Of a DNA stretch of 6,095 nt, positions 1 through 5,460 are shown one piece after another. The stretch comes from DATEPR01 sp036503065 (GTDB lineage Bacteria; Actinomycetota; Actinomycetes; Mycobacteriales; Pseudonocardiaceae). Position 1 is the stretch's first letter, and every line of letters starts with the position of its first letter. The notes under the pieces are model-generated. The model had not been told where the DNA came from. It did not search any database and saw nothing but the letters and a program-made list of their open reading frames with translations. Location of the stretch: assembly GCA_036503065.1 (NCBI GenBank), contig DASXXM010000673.1, positions 1-6,095 of the forward strand, written 5' to 3'. A program made the position numbers and the translations under genes.

Positions 1-67
1 CACCGGGCCGGTTTCAGACGGCGACTTCTCCGGCTGACCGAGAGGAAACTCATCCGCCCGCAACGTC

Positions 68-101
68 GTTTCACGAGCGTGTACCACACGAACACAGAAA
101 C
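68..101. repeat. Imperfect dyad in the upstream region
   Basis: The outer arms are GTTTC (68-72) and GAAAC (97-101). The inner arms are CGTGT (78-82) and ACACG (86-90) around a 3-base centre. The internal loops are 5 and 6 bases, so the two dyads are almost but not exactly concentric. It could be a protein-binding site or a weak RNA hairpin. There is no T-run, so it is not an obvious terminator, and chance is a real alternative. Confidence 0.3.
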
Positions 102-115
102 TACGACCTCGTACA

Positions 116-135
116 GCTAACCACAGGATCCGGTC
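116..135. repeat. Direct repeat copy 1 (GGATCC core)
   Basis: A 20-base sequence that recurs at 179-198 with 18 of 20 identical bases. The shared core is CCAC(A/G)GGATCCGGTC. The copies start 63 bp apart, close to six helical turns, so bound proteins would lie on the same face of the DNA. Both copies are in the non-coding leader of the lipoprotein gene. A tandem regulatory site is possible. A simple local duplication is the alternative. Confidence 0.5.
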
Positions 136-142
136 GCGCTCT

Positions 143-158
143 ACCCGGAAACTCGGGT
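143..158. repeat. Small hairpin between the direct repeats
   Basis: ACCCG (143-147) and CGGGT (154-158) are perfect inverted arms around a 6-base loop. One G-T and one C-G pair could extend the stem to seven. It lies between the two direct repeat copies. No T-run follows, so a classic terminator is unlikely. It could be a terminator for a gene entering from the left, or have no function. Confidence 0.3.
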
Positions 159-178
159 GGCACAGCCCACATCCGGGC

Positions 179-198
179 GCTGACCACGGGATCCGGTC
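179..198. repeat. Direct repeat copy 2 (GGATCC core)
   Basis: The second copy of the 20-base repeat at 116-135, differing only at the fourth and tenth bases (A to G in both). It ends 79 bp before the chosen ATG of the lipoprotein gene and 32 bp before its possible -10 element, a position that suits an activator or repressor site. Confidence 0.5.
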
Positions 199-230
199 AG
201 CGCCTCGGGTACGACGGCGCACCGGGCAAG

Positions 231-236
231 TAGGGT
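231..236 (+). promoter_or_regulatory. Possible -10 element of the lipoprotein gene
   Basis: TAGGGT fits the actinobacterial TANNNT pattern for a housekeeping-type -10. Transcription would begin near 243, giving a leader of about 35 bases before the ATG at 278. No good -35 hexamer is visible 16-18 bases upstream, so this is a weak prediction. Confidence 0.3.
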
Positions 237-277
237 GCTGGAGTCTTGTGGTCGGACGGGTTGGGTGGGCGAGGCGT

Positions 278-1720
278 ATGGCACAGCGAGGCCGGGTGGC
301 CGTTGCGGTGCTCTCGCTGGTCCTGATCGGTCTGGTCAGCGGGTGCGCCGGCACGGAGACGATCCCCGGCAAACCGGCGCCCAGCGCGGACATCGATCCC
401 GGCAACGTCGCGGGCCTCCCGGTCACCGACGGTCCGAGCGGGCTGCGGCCGGGCGTGCCGACCGCTGCGTTGCCGGTGCAGAACTCCACCGGCACCGACA
501 TGGACAAGCTCGCCGTCGACGCCGTGTCGGACATCTCCGACTTCTGGACAATCGCACTGCCACAGGACTTCGGCCGGCAGTTCAGTCCGATCAGGAAGTT
601 GGTCTCGTTCGACGCCAATGGCACGAACGTGCAGGTGTGTCGGGAGAACAGCCAAGGTGTCGAGAACGCGTTCTACTGCCCTGTCGACGACAGCGTGGCG
701 TGGGACCGGGGAACGCTGCTTCCCGTGCTGAGCAAGATGTTCGGCCCCATGGCGGTGGCCACGGTGTTCGCGCACGAGATCGGCCACGCGGTGCAGTTCC
801 GGCTGGGCAAGGTCAACGAGACGACGCCGACGATCGTCAGGGAGCAGCAGGCCGACTGCTACGCGGGCAGTTTCGTCCGGTGGGTGGCCGACGGTCACGC
901 TCCGCACTTCCAGCTCTCCACCGGGGACGGGCTCAACGCGGTGCTGGCCACGATGATGTTCATCCGCGACCAGGTCGGCACCACGGCGGTCGACCCGCAT
1001 GCGCACGGCAGTTCGTTCGACCGGGTGACCGCGTTCCGGTTCGGCTTCGAGGACGGCCCGGTGCGCTGCGCCAAGATCGACTACAACGAGGTGCGGCAGC
1101 GGGTCACCGAGTTGGGCTTCACGGCGGAGTCGGCTGCCGGCAACAACGTGCCGGTAACGGATGCCACGCTGGAACTGTTGGCGCAGAGCCTGAATGCCGC
1201 GTTCACCACGTTCAGGAAACCCCCGCCGTTCGTGCACGGACCCTGCGCGGCCGGCGCGTCCACCCCGCCCGCGTCGTACTGCCCCACGGACAACACGATC
1301 GCCGTCGACGAGACGGCACTGAACCAACTTGCCGCGTTGCCGCCGGATGATGTGCTCGGGGTCAGCTCAACGGGTTTGGGGGATTTCGCGGCGTTCGCGG
1401 AGGTGGCGTCGCGATATGCGTTGGCGGTGCAGAAGTCGCTGGGCATCCCGTTGGACGACAGGAACGCCGGATTGCGCACGGCGTGCCTGACCGGGGCGTG
1501 GGCCGGTGTCATTCGGCATCGGTTCACGGACGGGCCCGCGAAGCAGTTGCTGCTCGGGCCGGGGGACCTGGATGAGGCGGTGGCCGAACTGCTGTCGCCG
1601 GTCAGCGTGATCGCGGCCGATGTCAACGGGAGTCGGGTACCGGCCGGATTCGCGCGGGTGTCCGCGTTTCAGGTCGGGTTTCTGCAGGGTTCCAAGGTCT
1701 GCACGACCCAGTTCGGCTGA
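278..1720 (+). CDS. Lipoprotein zinc metallopeptidase with a duplicated, inactive second half (LpqM-like)
   Basis: A predicted secreted lipoprotein of 480 residues in the neutral zinc metallopeptidase group, the broad family of E. coli YpfJ and mycobacterial LpqM. The N-terminus has arginines, a hydrophobic stretch and the lipobox VSGC, with the lipidated cysteine at residue 23, so the protein should be anchored outside the membrane. The zinc site is HEIGH (166-170), followed by EQQADCYAG, where Glu189 is the likely third ligand. Its natural substrate is unknown. Residues about 83-264 are repeated at about 294-475. The second copy keeps matching YCP, AVQ..LG, C..GA and F.RV.AF..GF motifs but has SRYAL where HEIGH should be, so it is probably non-catalytic. 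Each copy holds four matching cysteines. The ATG at 278 was chosen because it gives a normal 22-residue signal peptide and has GAGG at 271-274. A GTG at 248 is the alternative (490 residues). The gene stands alone, convergent with the next cluster. LpqM kinship is from memory of the family. Confidence 0.85.
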   Translation: MAQRGRVAVAVLSLVLIGLVSGCAGTETIPGKPAPSADIDPGNVAGLPVTDGPSGLRPGVPTAALPVQNSTGTDMDKLAVDAVSDISDFWTIALPQDFGRQFSPIRKLVSFDANGTNVQVCRENSQGVENAFYCPVDDSVAWDRGTLLPVLSKMFGPMAVATVFAHEIGHAVQFRLGKVNETTPTIVREQQADCYAGSFVRWVADGHAPHFQLSTGDGLNAVLATMMFIRDQVGTTAVDPHAHGSSFDRVTAFRFGFEDGPVRCAKIDYNEVRQRVTELGFTAESAAGNNVPVTDATLELLAQSLNAAFTTFRKPPPFVHGPCAAGASTPPASYCPTDNTIAVDETALNQLAALPPDDVLGVSSTGLGDFAAFAEVASRYALAVQKSLGIPLDDRNAGLRTACLTGAWAGVIRHRFTDGPAKQLLLGPGDLDEAVAELLSPVSVIAADVNGSRVPAGFARVSAFQVGFLQGSKVCTTQFG

Positions 1721-1725
1721 GGTGT

Positions 1726-1742
1726 GCCGGCCGCGGGCCGGC
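1726..1742. terminator. G+C-rich hairpin between convergent genes
   Basis: GCCGGCC (1726-1732) and GGCCGGC (1736-1742) form a perfect 7-bp stem with a 3-base loop. It begins 6 bp after the lipoprotein stop codon and lies 37 bp beyond the stop of the opposing thioredoxin-TPR gene. There is no T-run, which is common for actinobacterial terminators. As a symmetric hairpin in a 58-bp convergent gap it probably serves both strands. Confidence 0.6.
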
Positions 1743-1778
1743 GAAGTGGGACCCTGGCCGGCCCGAGTCCGCGGTCGG

Positions 1779-2747
1779 TCAGAACAGGGCGCTGGCCAGG
1801 TCCCGGCGTGCCTTGACGACCCTCGGGTCGTCGGCGGCGAACAGGTCGAACAGGTCCACCAACTGCTTGCGGACCCGGTCCCGGTCGTCACCCGCGCTGG
1901 TCCGCACCGCGCGAATCAGGCGGGCGAAGGCGTCCTCCGCCCGCTGTTCGGCCAGTTCGGCGTCTGCCGCGGCGAGTTGGGCGTCCAGGTCGTCGGGGGT
2001 CGCGTCGGCCGTCGCGATGGCGCCCGGGTCGGCGTTGGTCGCGCGGACCAGGAAGCGGACCTGTGCCAACGCGGTTTTCGCCTGTTCGTTGGCCGGCTCC
2101 TCGTCCAGGATGCGCTGGTAGGCGACCGCTGCCTCGTCGAAGTCGCCTCGCTCCAGCGCGTCCTCCGCGGCGGTGAAGCGCGGGTCCTCCGGTTCCTCCG
2201 GCTCCTCGACCTGCTCGGCGGGCTCGGCGCCGTTCTCCGCTGCCGCGATGCCGGGCATCTGCTCGCGCAGGGCCTCCAGCAGGGCGTCGATCCACTGCCG
2301 CACCTGCGGTTCCGGCTGTGCGCCCGCGAACGCGTCGACCGGCTGGCCACCTGCCACGGCGACCACCGTCGGGATCGACTGGACACCGAACAACTGCGCG
2401 ATGCGCGGGTTCGCGTCCACGTCGACCTTGGCCAGGAGCCACGCGCCGTGCGCCGCTTCGGCAAGGCGCTCCAGCACCGGGGACAGCTGTTTGCACGGGC
2501 CGCACCACGTCGCCCACAGGTCGACGATGACCGGAACCTGGAGCGAACGCTCGACGACCTCGGCCTGGAACGTGGCCTCGGTCACGTCGAGAACCCATTG
2601 GCTCGCCGGGCCGCTCTTCTCGGGCTCGGCCGGGCGGTTCGCCGCTTCCGCGCGTGCCTTGACAGCCGACAAATCGACCGCTCCGGATAGGGCCCCGGAG
2701 AGCGCGGCGGACATCCTGGGGTTCTGGCGTGGATCTGACCTCGTCAC
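1779..2747 (-). CDS. Thioredoxin-TPR fusion protein, CnoX/YbbN-like chaperedoxin
   Basis: A cytoplasmic protein of 322 residues with a thioredoxin domain (about 50-155) followed by TPR-like helices. The thioredoxin part has the active site WCGPC (cysteines 82 and 85) and the cis-proline motif SIPT (Pro126). A glutamate- and proline-rich linker (about 174-189) leads to TPR repeats (about 190-230) and a second helical region to the C-terminus. This is the architecture of CnoX (YbbN), which protects proteins from oxidative damage and passes them to chaperones. E. coli CnoX lacks a working CXXC, while this protein keeps it, so a real redox activity is plausible. The GTG at 2747 was chosen because AGGA (2755-2758) sits 7 bases upstream and the protein then begins VTRSDPRQNP, as I recall for actinobacterial relatives. 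A GTG at 2795 would add 16 residues but would start within a hairpin. It is the last gene of the minus-strand cluster. Confidence 0.88.
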   Translation of the reverse strand: MTRSDPRQNPRMSAALSGALSGAVDLSAVKARAEAANRPAEPEKSGPASQWVLDVTEATFQAEVVERSLQVPVIVDLWATWCGPCKQLSPVLERLAEAAHGAWLLAKVDVDANPRIAQLFGVQSIPTVVAVAGGQPVDAFAGAQPEPQVRQWIDALLEALREQMPGIAAAENGAEPAEQVEEPEEPEDPRFTAAEDALERGDFDEAAVAYQRILDEEPANEQAKTALAQVRFLVRATNADPGAIATADATPDDLDAQLAAADAELAEQRAEDAFARLIRAVRTSAGDDRDRVRKQLVDLFDLFAADDPRVVKARRDLASALF

Positions 2748-2754
2748 TACACCA

Positions 2755-2758
2755 TCCT
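2755..2758 (-). promoter_or_regulatory. Ribosome binding site deciding the thioredoxin-TPR start
   Basis: AGGA on the minus strand with a 7-base spacer to the GTG at 2747. It supports that start over the longer in-frame GTG at 2795. Confidence 0.55.
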
Positions 2759-2779
2759 GGCACGAACTGTCAGCGGCCC

Positions 2780-2793
2780 GCCGGGAACCCGGC
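2780..2793 (-). terminator. Intercistronic hairpin, possible attenuator
   Basis: GCCGGG (2780-2785) and CCCGGC (2788-2793) are perfect inverted arms. In RNA this makes a 5-bp G+C stem with a GUUC tetraloop. It starts 2 bp past the stop codon of the SCO6745-family gene and lies in the 48-bp gap before the thioredoxin-TPR gene. It may cause partial termination or protect the upstream mRNA. It is short and has no T-run, so the call is modest. Confidence 0.4.
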
Positions 2794-2795
2794 AC

Positions 2796-3671
2796 TCACG
2801 CGGCCAACTCCTTGGCCGCGTTCATGGCCATCGGGTTGGCGCGCATGGCGTCGTTGGCCTCGGCAAGGCGGCGGGCGATGGGGGTCAACAGGTCGCGCAG
2901 CCGTTCGGCGCGGGTTTGGCCCAGTGCCTGCCAAGGGGCGACCGCTGCCTCGTCGGTGGCCTGTTCGATCCGGTGGCGCAGGTCCTTGCCCGCGGGCGTC
3001 AGACCGCCGTCGGCCACCAGGCCCCGGTCGGTCAGGCGGTCGGTCGCGGCCTGCCAGTCCGGTTCCGGCCAGGCCCGTGCCGCACGCAGGTAGGCCGCGT
3101 CAAGGCCGTGGTCGGCGGCGAACAGGACCAACGCCTCGCACGGGTCGAGGCAGGCCGCGATCAATGCGGCCACGTGGCCGTCGCCGCGTGACTCGCGCAG
3201 CAGCGTGCTTGCCTGCCACAGGGCCAGGTGCGGCGCTGTCGGCTGGTCCAGCAGCGCGTTGGCCACGGCGAGCGGCCGGCCCGCGATGGGCGCGGCAGCG
3301 GCGGCGGCCGTGGCGAGTTCGGCGGCCTCGGCCAGTTCGGCACCGTTGATCGTGTCCTGGCCGAGCATGCGACGCAGGGCGCCGTCCGCGCCGGTCAGCC
3401 GGGCCGCCAGGAACCGGGCGGGTGCGGCGATCTGCCACGCGGTCGGCAGCGCCCGGTGCACCAGCGACGGGTGGAAGTTGTAGAACGCCGAGACCACGAC
3501 CTCCGGCGCCGCCGCGCCCATCGGGGCCGCCCTGGTACCGAAGTAGCCCATCCAGCCGCCCTTGCAGCCCAGCGCATCGGCGGCCGCGCGGGCTTCCGGG
3601 GTGAAGTACGTGACGTCGTGGTAGGTCTCGAACCGGAACCACATCCGGCGGGCGAAAGCGGAGTCAGTCAT
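2796..3671 (-). CDS. SCO6745-family protein with C-terminal winged-helix-like region, function unknown
   Basis: A predicted soluble protein of 291 residues with no signal peptide or membrane segment. I recognise it as belonging to the actinobacterial family called SCO6745 in annotation pipelines, but its function is not known to me. Visible landmarks that look family-conserved are YHDVTYFTPEA (17-27), GYFGTRAAPMG (42-52), FYNFHPSLV (63-71) and LLRESRGDGHVAAL (157-170). The C-terminal part (about 200-250, DWQAATDRLTDRGLV then GLTPAGKDLR) resembles a MarR-like winged helix, with a helix followed by a short beta wing. Whether it binds DNA or only uses the fold for ligand binding cannot be told from sequence. 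The start is the ATG at 3671, with AGGG (3679-3682) 7 bases upstream. That site overlaps the TAG stop of the mutase gene, so the 9-bp gap suggests translational coupling. The polyalanine stretch near 119-127 is a composition effect. Confidence 0.8.
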   Translation of the reverse strand: MTDSAFARRMWFRFETYHDVTYFTPEARAAADALGCKGGWMGYFGTRAAPMGAAAPEVVVSAFYNFHPSLVHRALPTAWQIAAPARFLAARLTGADGALRRMLGQDTINGAELAEAAELATAAAAAAPIAGRPLAVANALLDQPTAPHLALWQASTLLRESRGDGHVAALIAACLDPCEALVLFAADHGLDAAYLRAARAWPEPDWQAATDRLTDRGLVADGGLTPAGKDLRHRIEQATDEAAVAPWQALGQTRAERLRDLLTPIARRLAEANDAMRANPMAMNAAKELAA

Positions 3672-3680
3672 CTGGCGACC

Positions 3681-5384
3681 CTAGAACCTGGCCGGCTCGG
3701 TGTAACCGCCCCACACGTCGCGCAGCGCACCGCAGATCTCGCCGAGGGTGGCCTCCGCGCGGGCCGCGGCCAGCATCGGCTGGATGAGATTGCCGTCGCC
3801 CTGTGCCACTTCGGTCATCTCGGCGAGCGCCCGTCGGACCTCCGCGTCGTCGCGGACGGCACAGCGGTCGGCGAGTGCCCTGCGCTGCTCGCGTTCCACC
3901 TCGTGACTGACCCGCAGGATCTCCAGGTCGTCGGTTGGCGAGTCGGCCAACGTGTTGACGCCGACCATCTTCTTGTCGCCCTTCTCCAGTGCCCGCTGGT
4001 AGGCGAACGCGGCGTCCGCGATCTCGCCGGTGAACCAGCCGTCCTCGATGCCCCGCAGGATGCCGCTGGTCATCTCGCCGATCGGGTGGTCGCCACTGGG
4101 CACCGCCTGCTGCGCCAGTCGCTTGATCTGGTCGAAGACGCGTTCCGCGTCGGCTTCCATCCGGTCGGTCAGGGCTTCGACGTACCACGAGCCGCCGAGT
4201 GGGTCCGCGACGTTGGTCACACCGGTCTCGTCCATGATCACTTGCTGGGTGCGCAACGCGATGTGCGCCGCCTTCTCGCTCGGCAGTGCGAGTACTTCGT
4301 CCAGGGCGTTGGTGTGCAGGGAGTTCGTGCCGCCGAGCACGGCAGCCAGTGCCTCGATCGCGGTACGGACGATGTTGTTGTCCGGTTGTTGGGCGGTCAG
4401 CGACACGCCCGCGGTCTGGGTGTGGAAGCGCAGCCACTGGGCCCGGTCGGTCCTGGCGCCGTAGACGTCACGCAGCCAGCGGGCCCAGATCCGGCGTGCC
4501 GCGCGGAACTTGGCGATCTCCTCGAAGAAGTCGATGTGCGCGTCGAAGAAGAAGCTCAGGCCGGGCGCGAACTTCTCCACGTCCAGCCCGCGGGACAGGC
4601 CCAGTTCGACGTACGCGAAGCCGTCGGCGAGGGTGAACGCCAACTCCTGCGCGGCGGTCGAGCCTGCCTCGCGGATGTGGTAACCGGACACGGACAGCGG
4701 CTTGTAGGCCGGGATCTCCGTGCCGCAGTACGCCATCAGGTCGCCGATCAGGCGCAGGTGCGGCTCCGGCGCGAACAGCCACTCCTTCTGCGCGATGTAC
4801 TCCTTGAAGATGTCGGTCTGCAGCGTGCCGTCCAGCTTCGAGATGTCCGCACCCTGGCGTTCCGCCGCCACCAGGTACATGCAGAACACCGGCACGGCAG
4901 GGCCGGAGATCGTCATCGACGTGGTGACCTGCTCCAGCGGGATGTCCGCGAACAGCACGTCCATGTCGGCGGCCGAGTCGATGGCGACACCACAGTGGCC
5001 GACCTCGCCGAGGCTGTGCGGGTCGTCCGAGTCGCGGCCCATCAGCGTGGGCATGTCGAAGGCGACGGACAGGCCGCCACCGCCGCCGGCGAGCAGCATC
5101 TTGTACCGCTCGTTGGTCTGCCGGGCGTTGCCGAAGCCGGCGAACTGGCGGATGGTCCACGGCTTGCCGCGGTAGCCGGTCGCGTGCAGGCCGCGGGTGA
5201 ACGGGTACTCCCCCGGCCAGCCGATCCGGTCGAAGTCCGCGACGTCGTCCGCGGCGGACGGACCGTAGACCGGCTCGACCTCGTCGCCGGACAGCGTGCT
5301 GAAGTCCGCATCGCGGACCCTTGCCGCGGCGAACCGCTTCGCCCAACGCTGATGACCGGCCTCGATGTCCTCGCGGTTCGCCAT
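3681..5384 (-). CDS. icmA: Isobutyryl-CoA mutase large subunit (methylmalonyl-CoA mutase family)
   Basis: A 567-residue protein that corresponds to the catalytic (substrate-binding TIM-barrel) part of adenosylcobalamin-dependent acyl-CoA mutases. ICM interconverts isobutyryl-CoA and n-butyryl-CoA by carbon-skeleton rearrangement. This links valine and fatty acid breakdown to butyryl-CoA and supplies polyketide precursors. Family landmarks are GLHATGYRGKPWTIRQFAGF (65-84), GLSVAFDMPTLMGRDSDDP (104-122), SGYHIREAG (233-241, His235) and TGVTNVADPLGGSWYVE (387-403). The residues known to separate substrates read Phe81 and Gln199. Methylmalonyl-CoA mutase has Tyr and Arg there, and S. cinnamonensis IcmA has Phe80 and Gln198. 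There is no C-terminal cobalamin-binding domain with DxHxxG, so a separate small subunit (IcmB type) is needed, and none is in this window. The start ATG has a full AGGAGG 5 bases upstream. It is first in the minus-strand cluster. A related specificity (another branched acyl-CoA) is the alternative. Confidence 0.9.
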   Translation of the reverse strand: MANREDIEAGHQRWAKRFAAARVRDADFSTLSGDEVEPVYGPSAADDVADFDRIGWPGEYPFTRGLHATGYRGKPWTIRQFAGFGNARQTNERYKMLLAGGGGGLSVAFDMPTLMGRDSDDPHSLGEVGHCGVAIDSAADMDVLFADIPLEQVTTSMTISGPAVPVFCMYLVAAERQGADISKLDGTLQTDIFKEYIAQKEWLFAPEPHLRLIGDLMAYCGTEIPAYKPLSVSGYHIREAGSTAAQELAFTLADGFAYVELGLSRGLDVEKFAPGLSFFFDAHIDFFEEIAKFRAARRIWARWLRDVYGARTDRAQWLRFHTQTAGVSLTAQQPDNNIVRTAIEALAAVLGGTNSLHTNALDEVLALPSEKAAHIALRTQQVIMDETGVTNVADPLGGSWYVEALTDRMEADAERVFDQIKRLAQQAVPSGDHPIGEMTSGILRGIEDGWFTGEIADAAFAYQRALEKGDKKMVGVNTLADSPTDDLEILRVSHEVEREQRRALADRCAVRDDAEVRRALAEMTEVAQGDGNLIQPMLAAARAEATLGEICGALRDVWGGYTEPARF

Positions 5385-5389
5385 GATCG

Positions 5390-5395
5390 CCTCCT
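5390..5395 (-). promoter_or_regulatory. Consensus ribosome binding site of the mutase gene
   Basis: A perfect AGGAGG on the minus strand, 5 bases before the ATG at 5384. It is the strongest Shine-Dalgarno in the window and fixes this start. Confidence 0.85.
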
Positions 5396-5407
5396 GAGCC
5401 CAGCCGT

Positions 5408-5437
5408 ACTCTATGTCATCCGATAGTAGGATGTCCT
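5408..5437 (-). promoter_or_regulatory. Predicted promoter of the mutase operon
   Basis: On the minus strand, AGGACA (5437-5432) resembles a -35 with four matches to TTGACA. TAGAGT (5413-5408) fits a TANNNT -10 after an 18-base spacer. Transcription would begin near 5401, leaving a short leader with the AGGAGG. The -35 lies inside the perfect palindrome at 5422-5443, so a protein on that palindrome should block RNA polymerase. Confidence 0.5.
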
Positions 5438-5443
5438 ACTATC
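5422..5443. promoter_or_regulatory. Perfect 10-2-10 palindrome, probable operator of the mutase operon
   Basis: GATAGTAGGA (5422-5431) and TCCTACTATC (5434-5443) are exact inverted copies around TG. This is A+T-rich against the surrounding DNA, ends 37 bp before the mutase ATG, and covers the predicted -35. Size and symmetry fit a dimeric MarR- or TetR-type repressor. The divergent MarR gene is the natural candidate, but this is inference. It is 91 bp from the MarR start, so the direct target is more likely the mutase promoter. Confidence 0.8.
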
Positions 5444-5445
5444 TG

Positions 5446-5459
5446 GCGCCACGTGGCGC
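5446..5459. promoter_or_regulatory. Second perfect palindrome (CACGTG core) beside the operator
   Basis: GCGCCACGTGGCGC reads the same on both strands. It starts 2 bp after the first palindrome, and the centres are 20 bp apart, about two helical turns. It differs in sequence from the first, so it may bind another protein or stabilise a complex. Its high G+C makes chance more likely than for the first palindrome. Confidence 0.5.
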
Positions 5460-5460
5460 G

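Larger units (their letters stand above)
1..277. other. Non-coding upstream region of the lipoprotein gene
   Basis: I see no convincing gene here. Reading frames open at the left edge (one runs to a TAA at 118-120, another to a TAG at 231-233) use many codons ending in A or T, such as AGA, CTA and GTA, unlike the real genes in this window. A plus-frame tail ending at the TGA at 35-37 has G+C-rich third positions and could be the last dozen codons of an upstream gene, but it is too short to call. The stretch around 60-130 is visibly less G+C-rich than the genes, as expected of a regulatory region. It holds a two-copy direct repeat, two small dyads and a possible -10 element at 231-236, each listed separately. 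Confidence 0.6.

Noticed and set aside
1..53. Possible minus-strand gene starting at an ATG at 53 and leaving the left edge
   Set aside because: Only 17 codons are visible, third positions are not clearly G+C-biased, and no family can be recognised.
3..233. Open plus frame across the left intergenic region, encoding LTTGSG twice
   Set aside because: The repeat comes from the DNA direct repeat. Codon use (AGA, CTA, GTA, many A/T third positions) is unlike real genes here.
197..1327. Minus-strand open frame of 376 codons opposite the lipoprotein gene
   Set aside because: Low-complexity Arg/His/Val-rich translation with no motif. The plus strand has a lipobox, a HEIGH zinc site and an internal repeat.
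1620..2690. Plus-strand open frame opposite the thioredoxin-TPR gene
   Set aside because: A shadow of the minus-strand gene, which carries WCGPC and the cis-proline motif. It also overlaps the end of the lipoprotein gene.
2768..2773. CTGACA as a -35 for the thioredoxin-TPR gene
   Set aside because: The matching -10 would overlap the GTG start codon itself, so transcription would begin inside the gene.
4468..5346. Second minus-strand frame within the mutase gene
   Set aside because: An out-of-frame Arg/Pro/Gly-rich shadow. The real mutase frame is fully explained by family motifs.
3681..5384. Truncated methylmalonyl-CoA mutase lacking its B12 domain
   Set aside because: The length of 567 residues is the normal size of IcmA-type large subunits, and the sequence ends naturally with an IcmA-like C-terminus, so it is not a broken gene.
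3228..5426. Plus-strand open frame of 732 codons antisense to the mutase and SCO6745-family genes
   Set aside because: It is a mirror of genes with high G+C third positions that rarely use TTA, CTA or TCA. The translation is Arg/Gly/Val-rich with no recognisable domain, while the minus strand gives clear family motifs.
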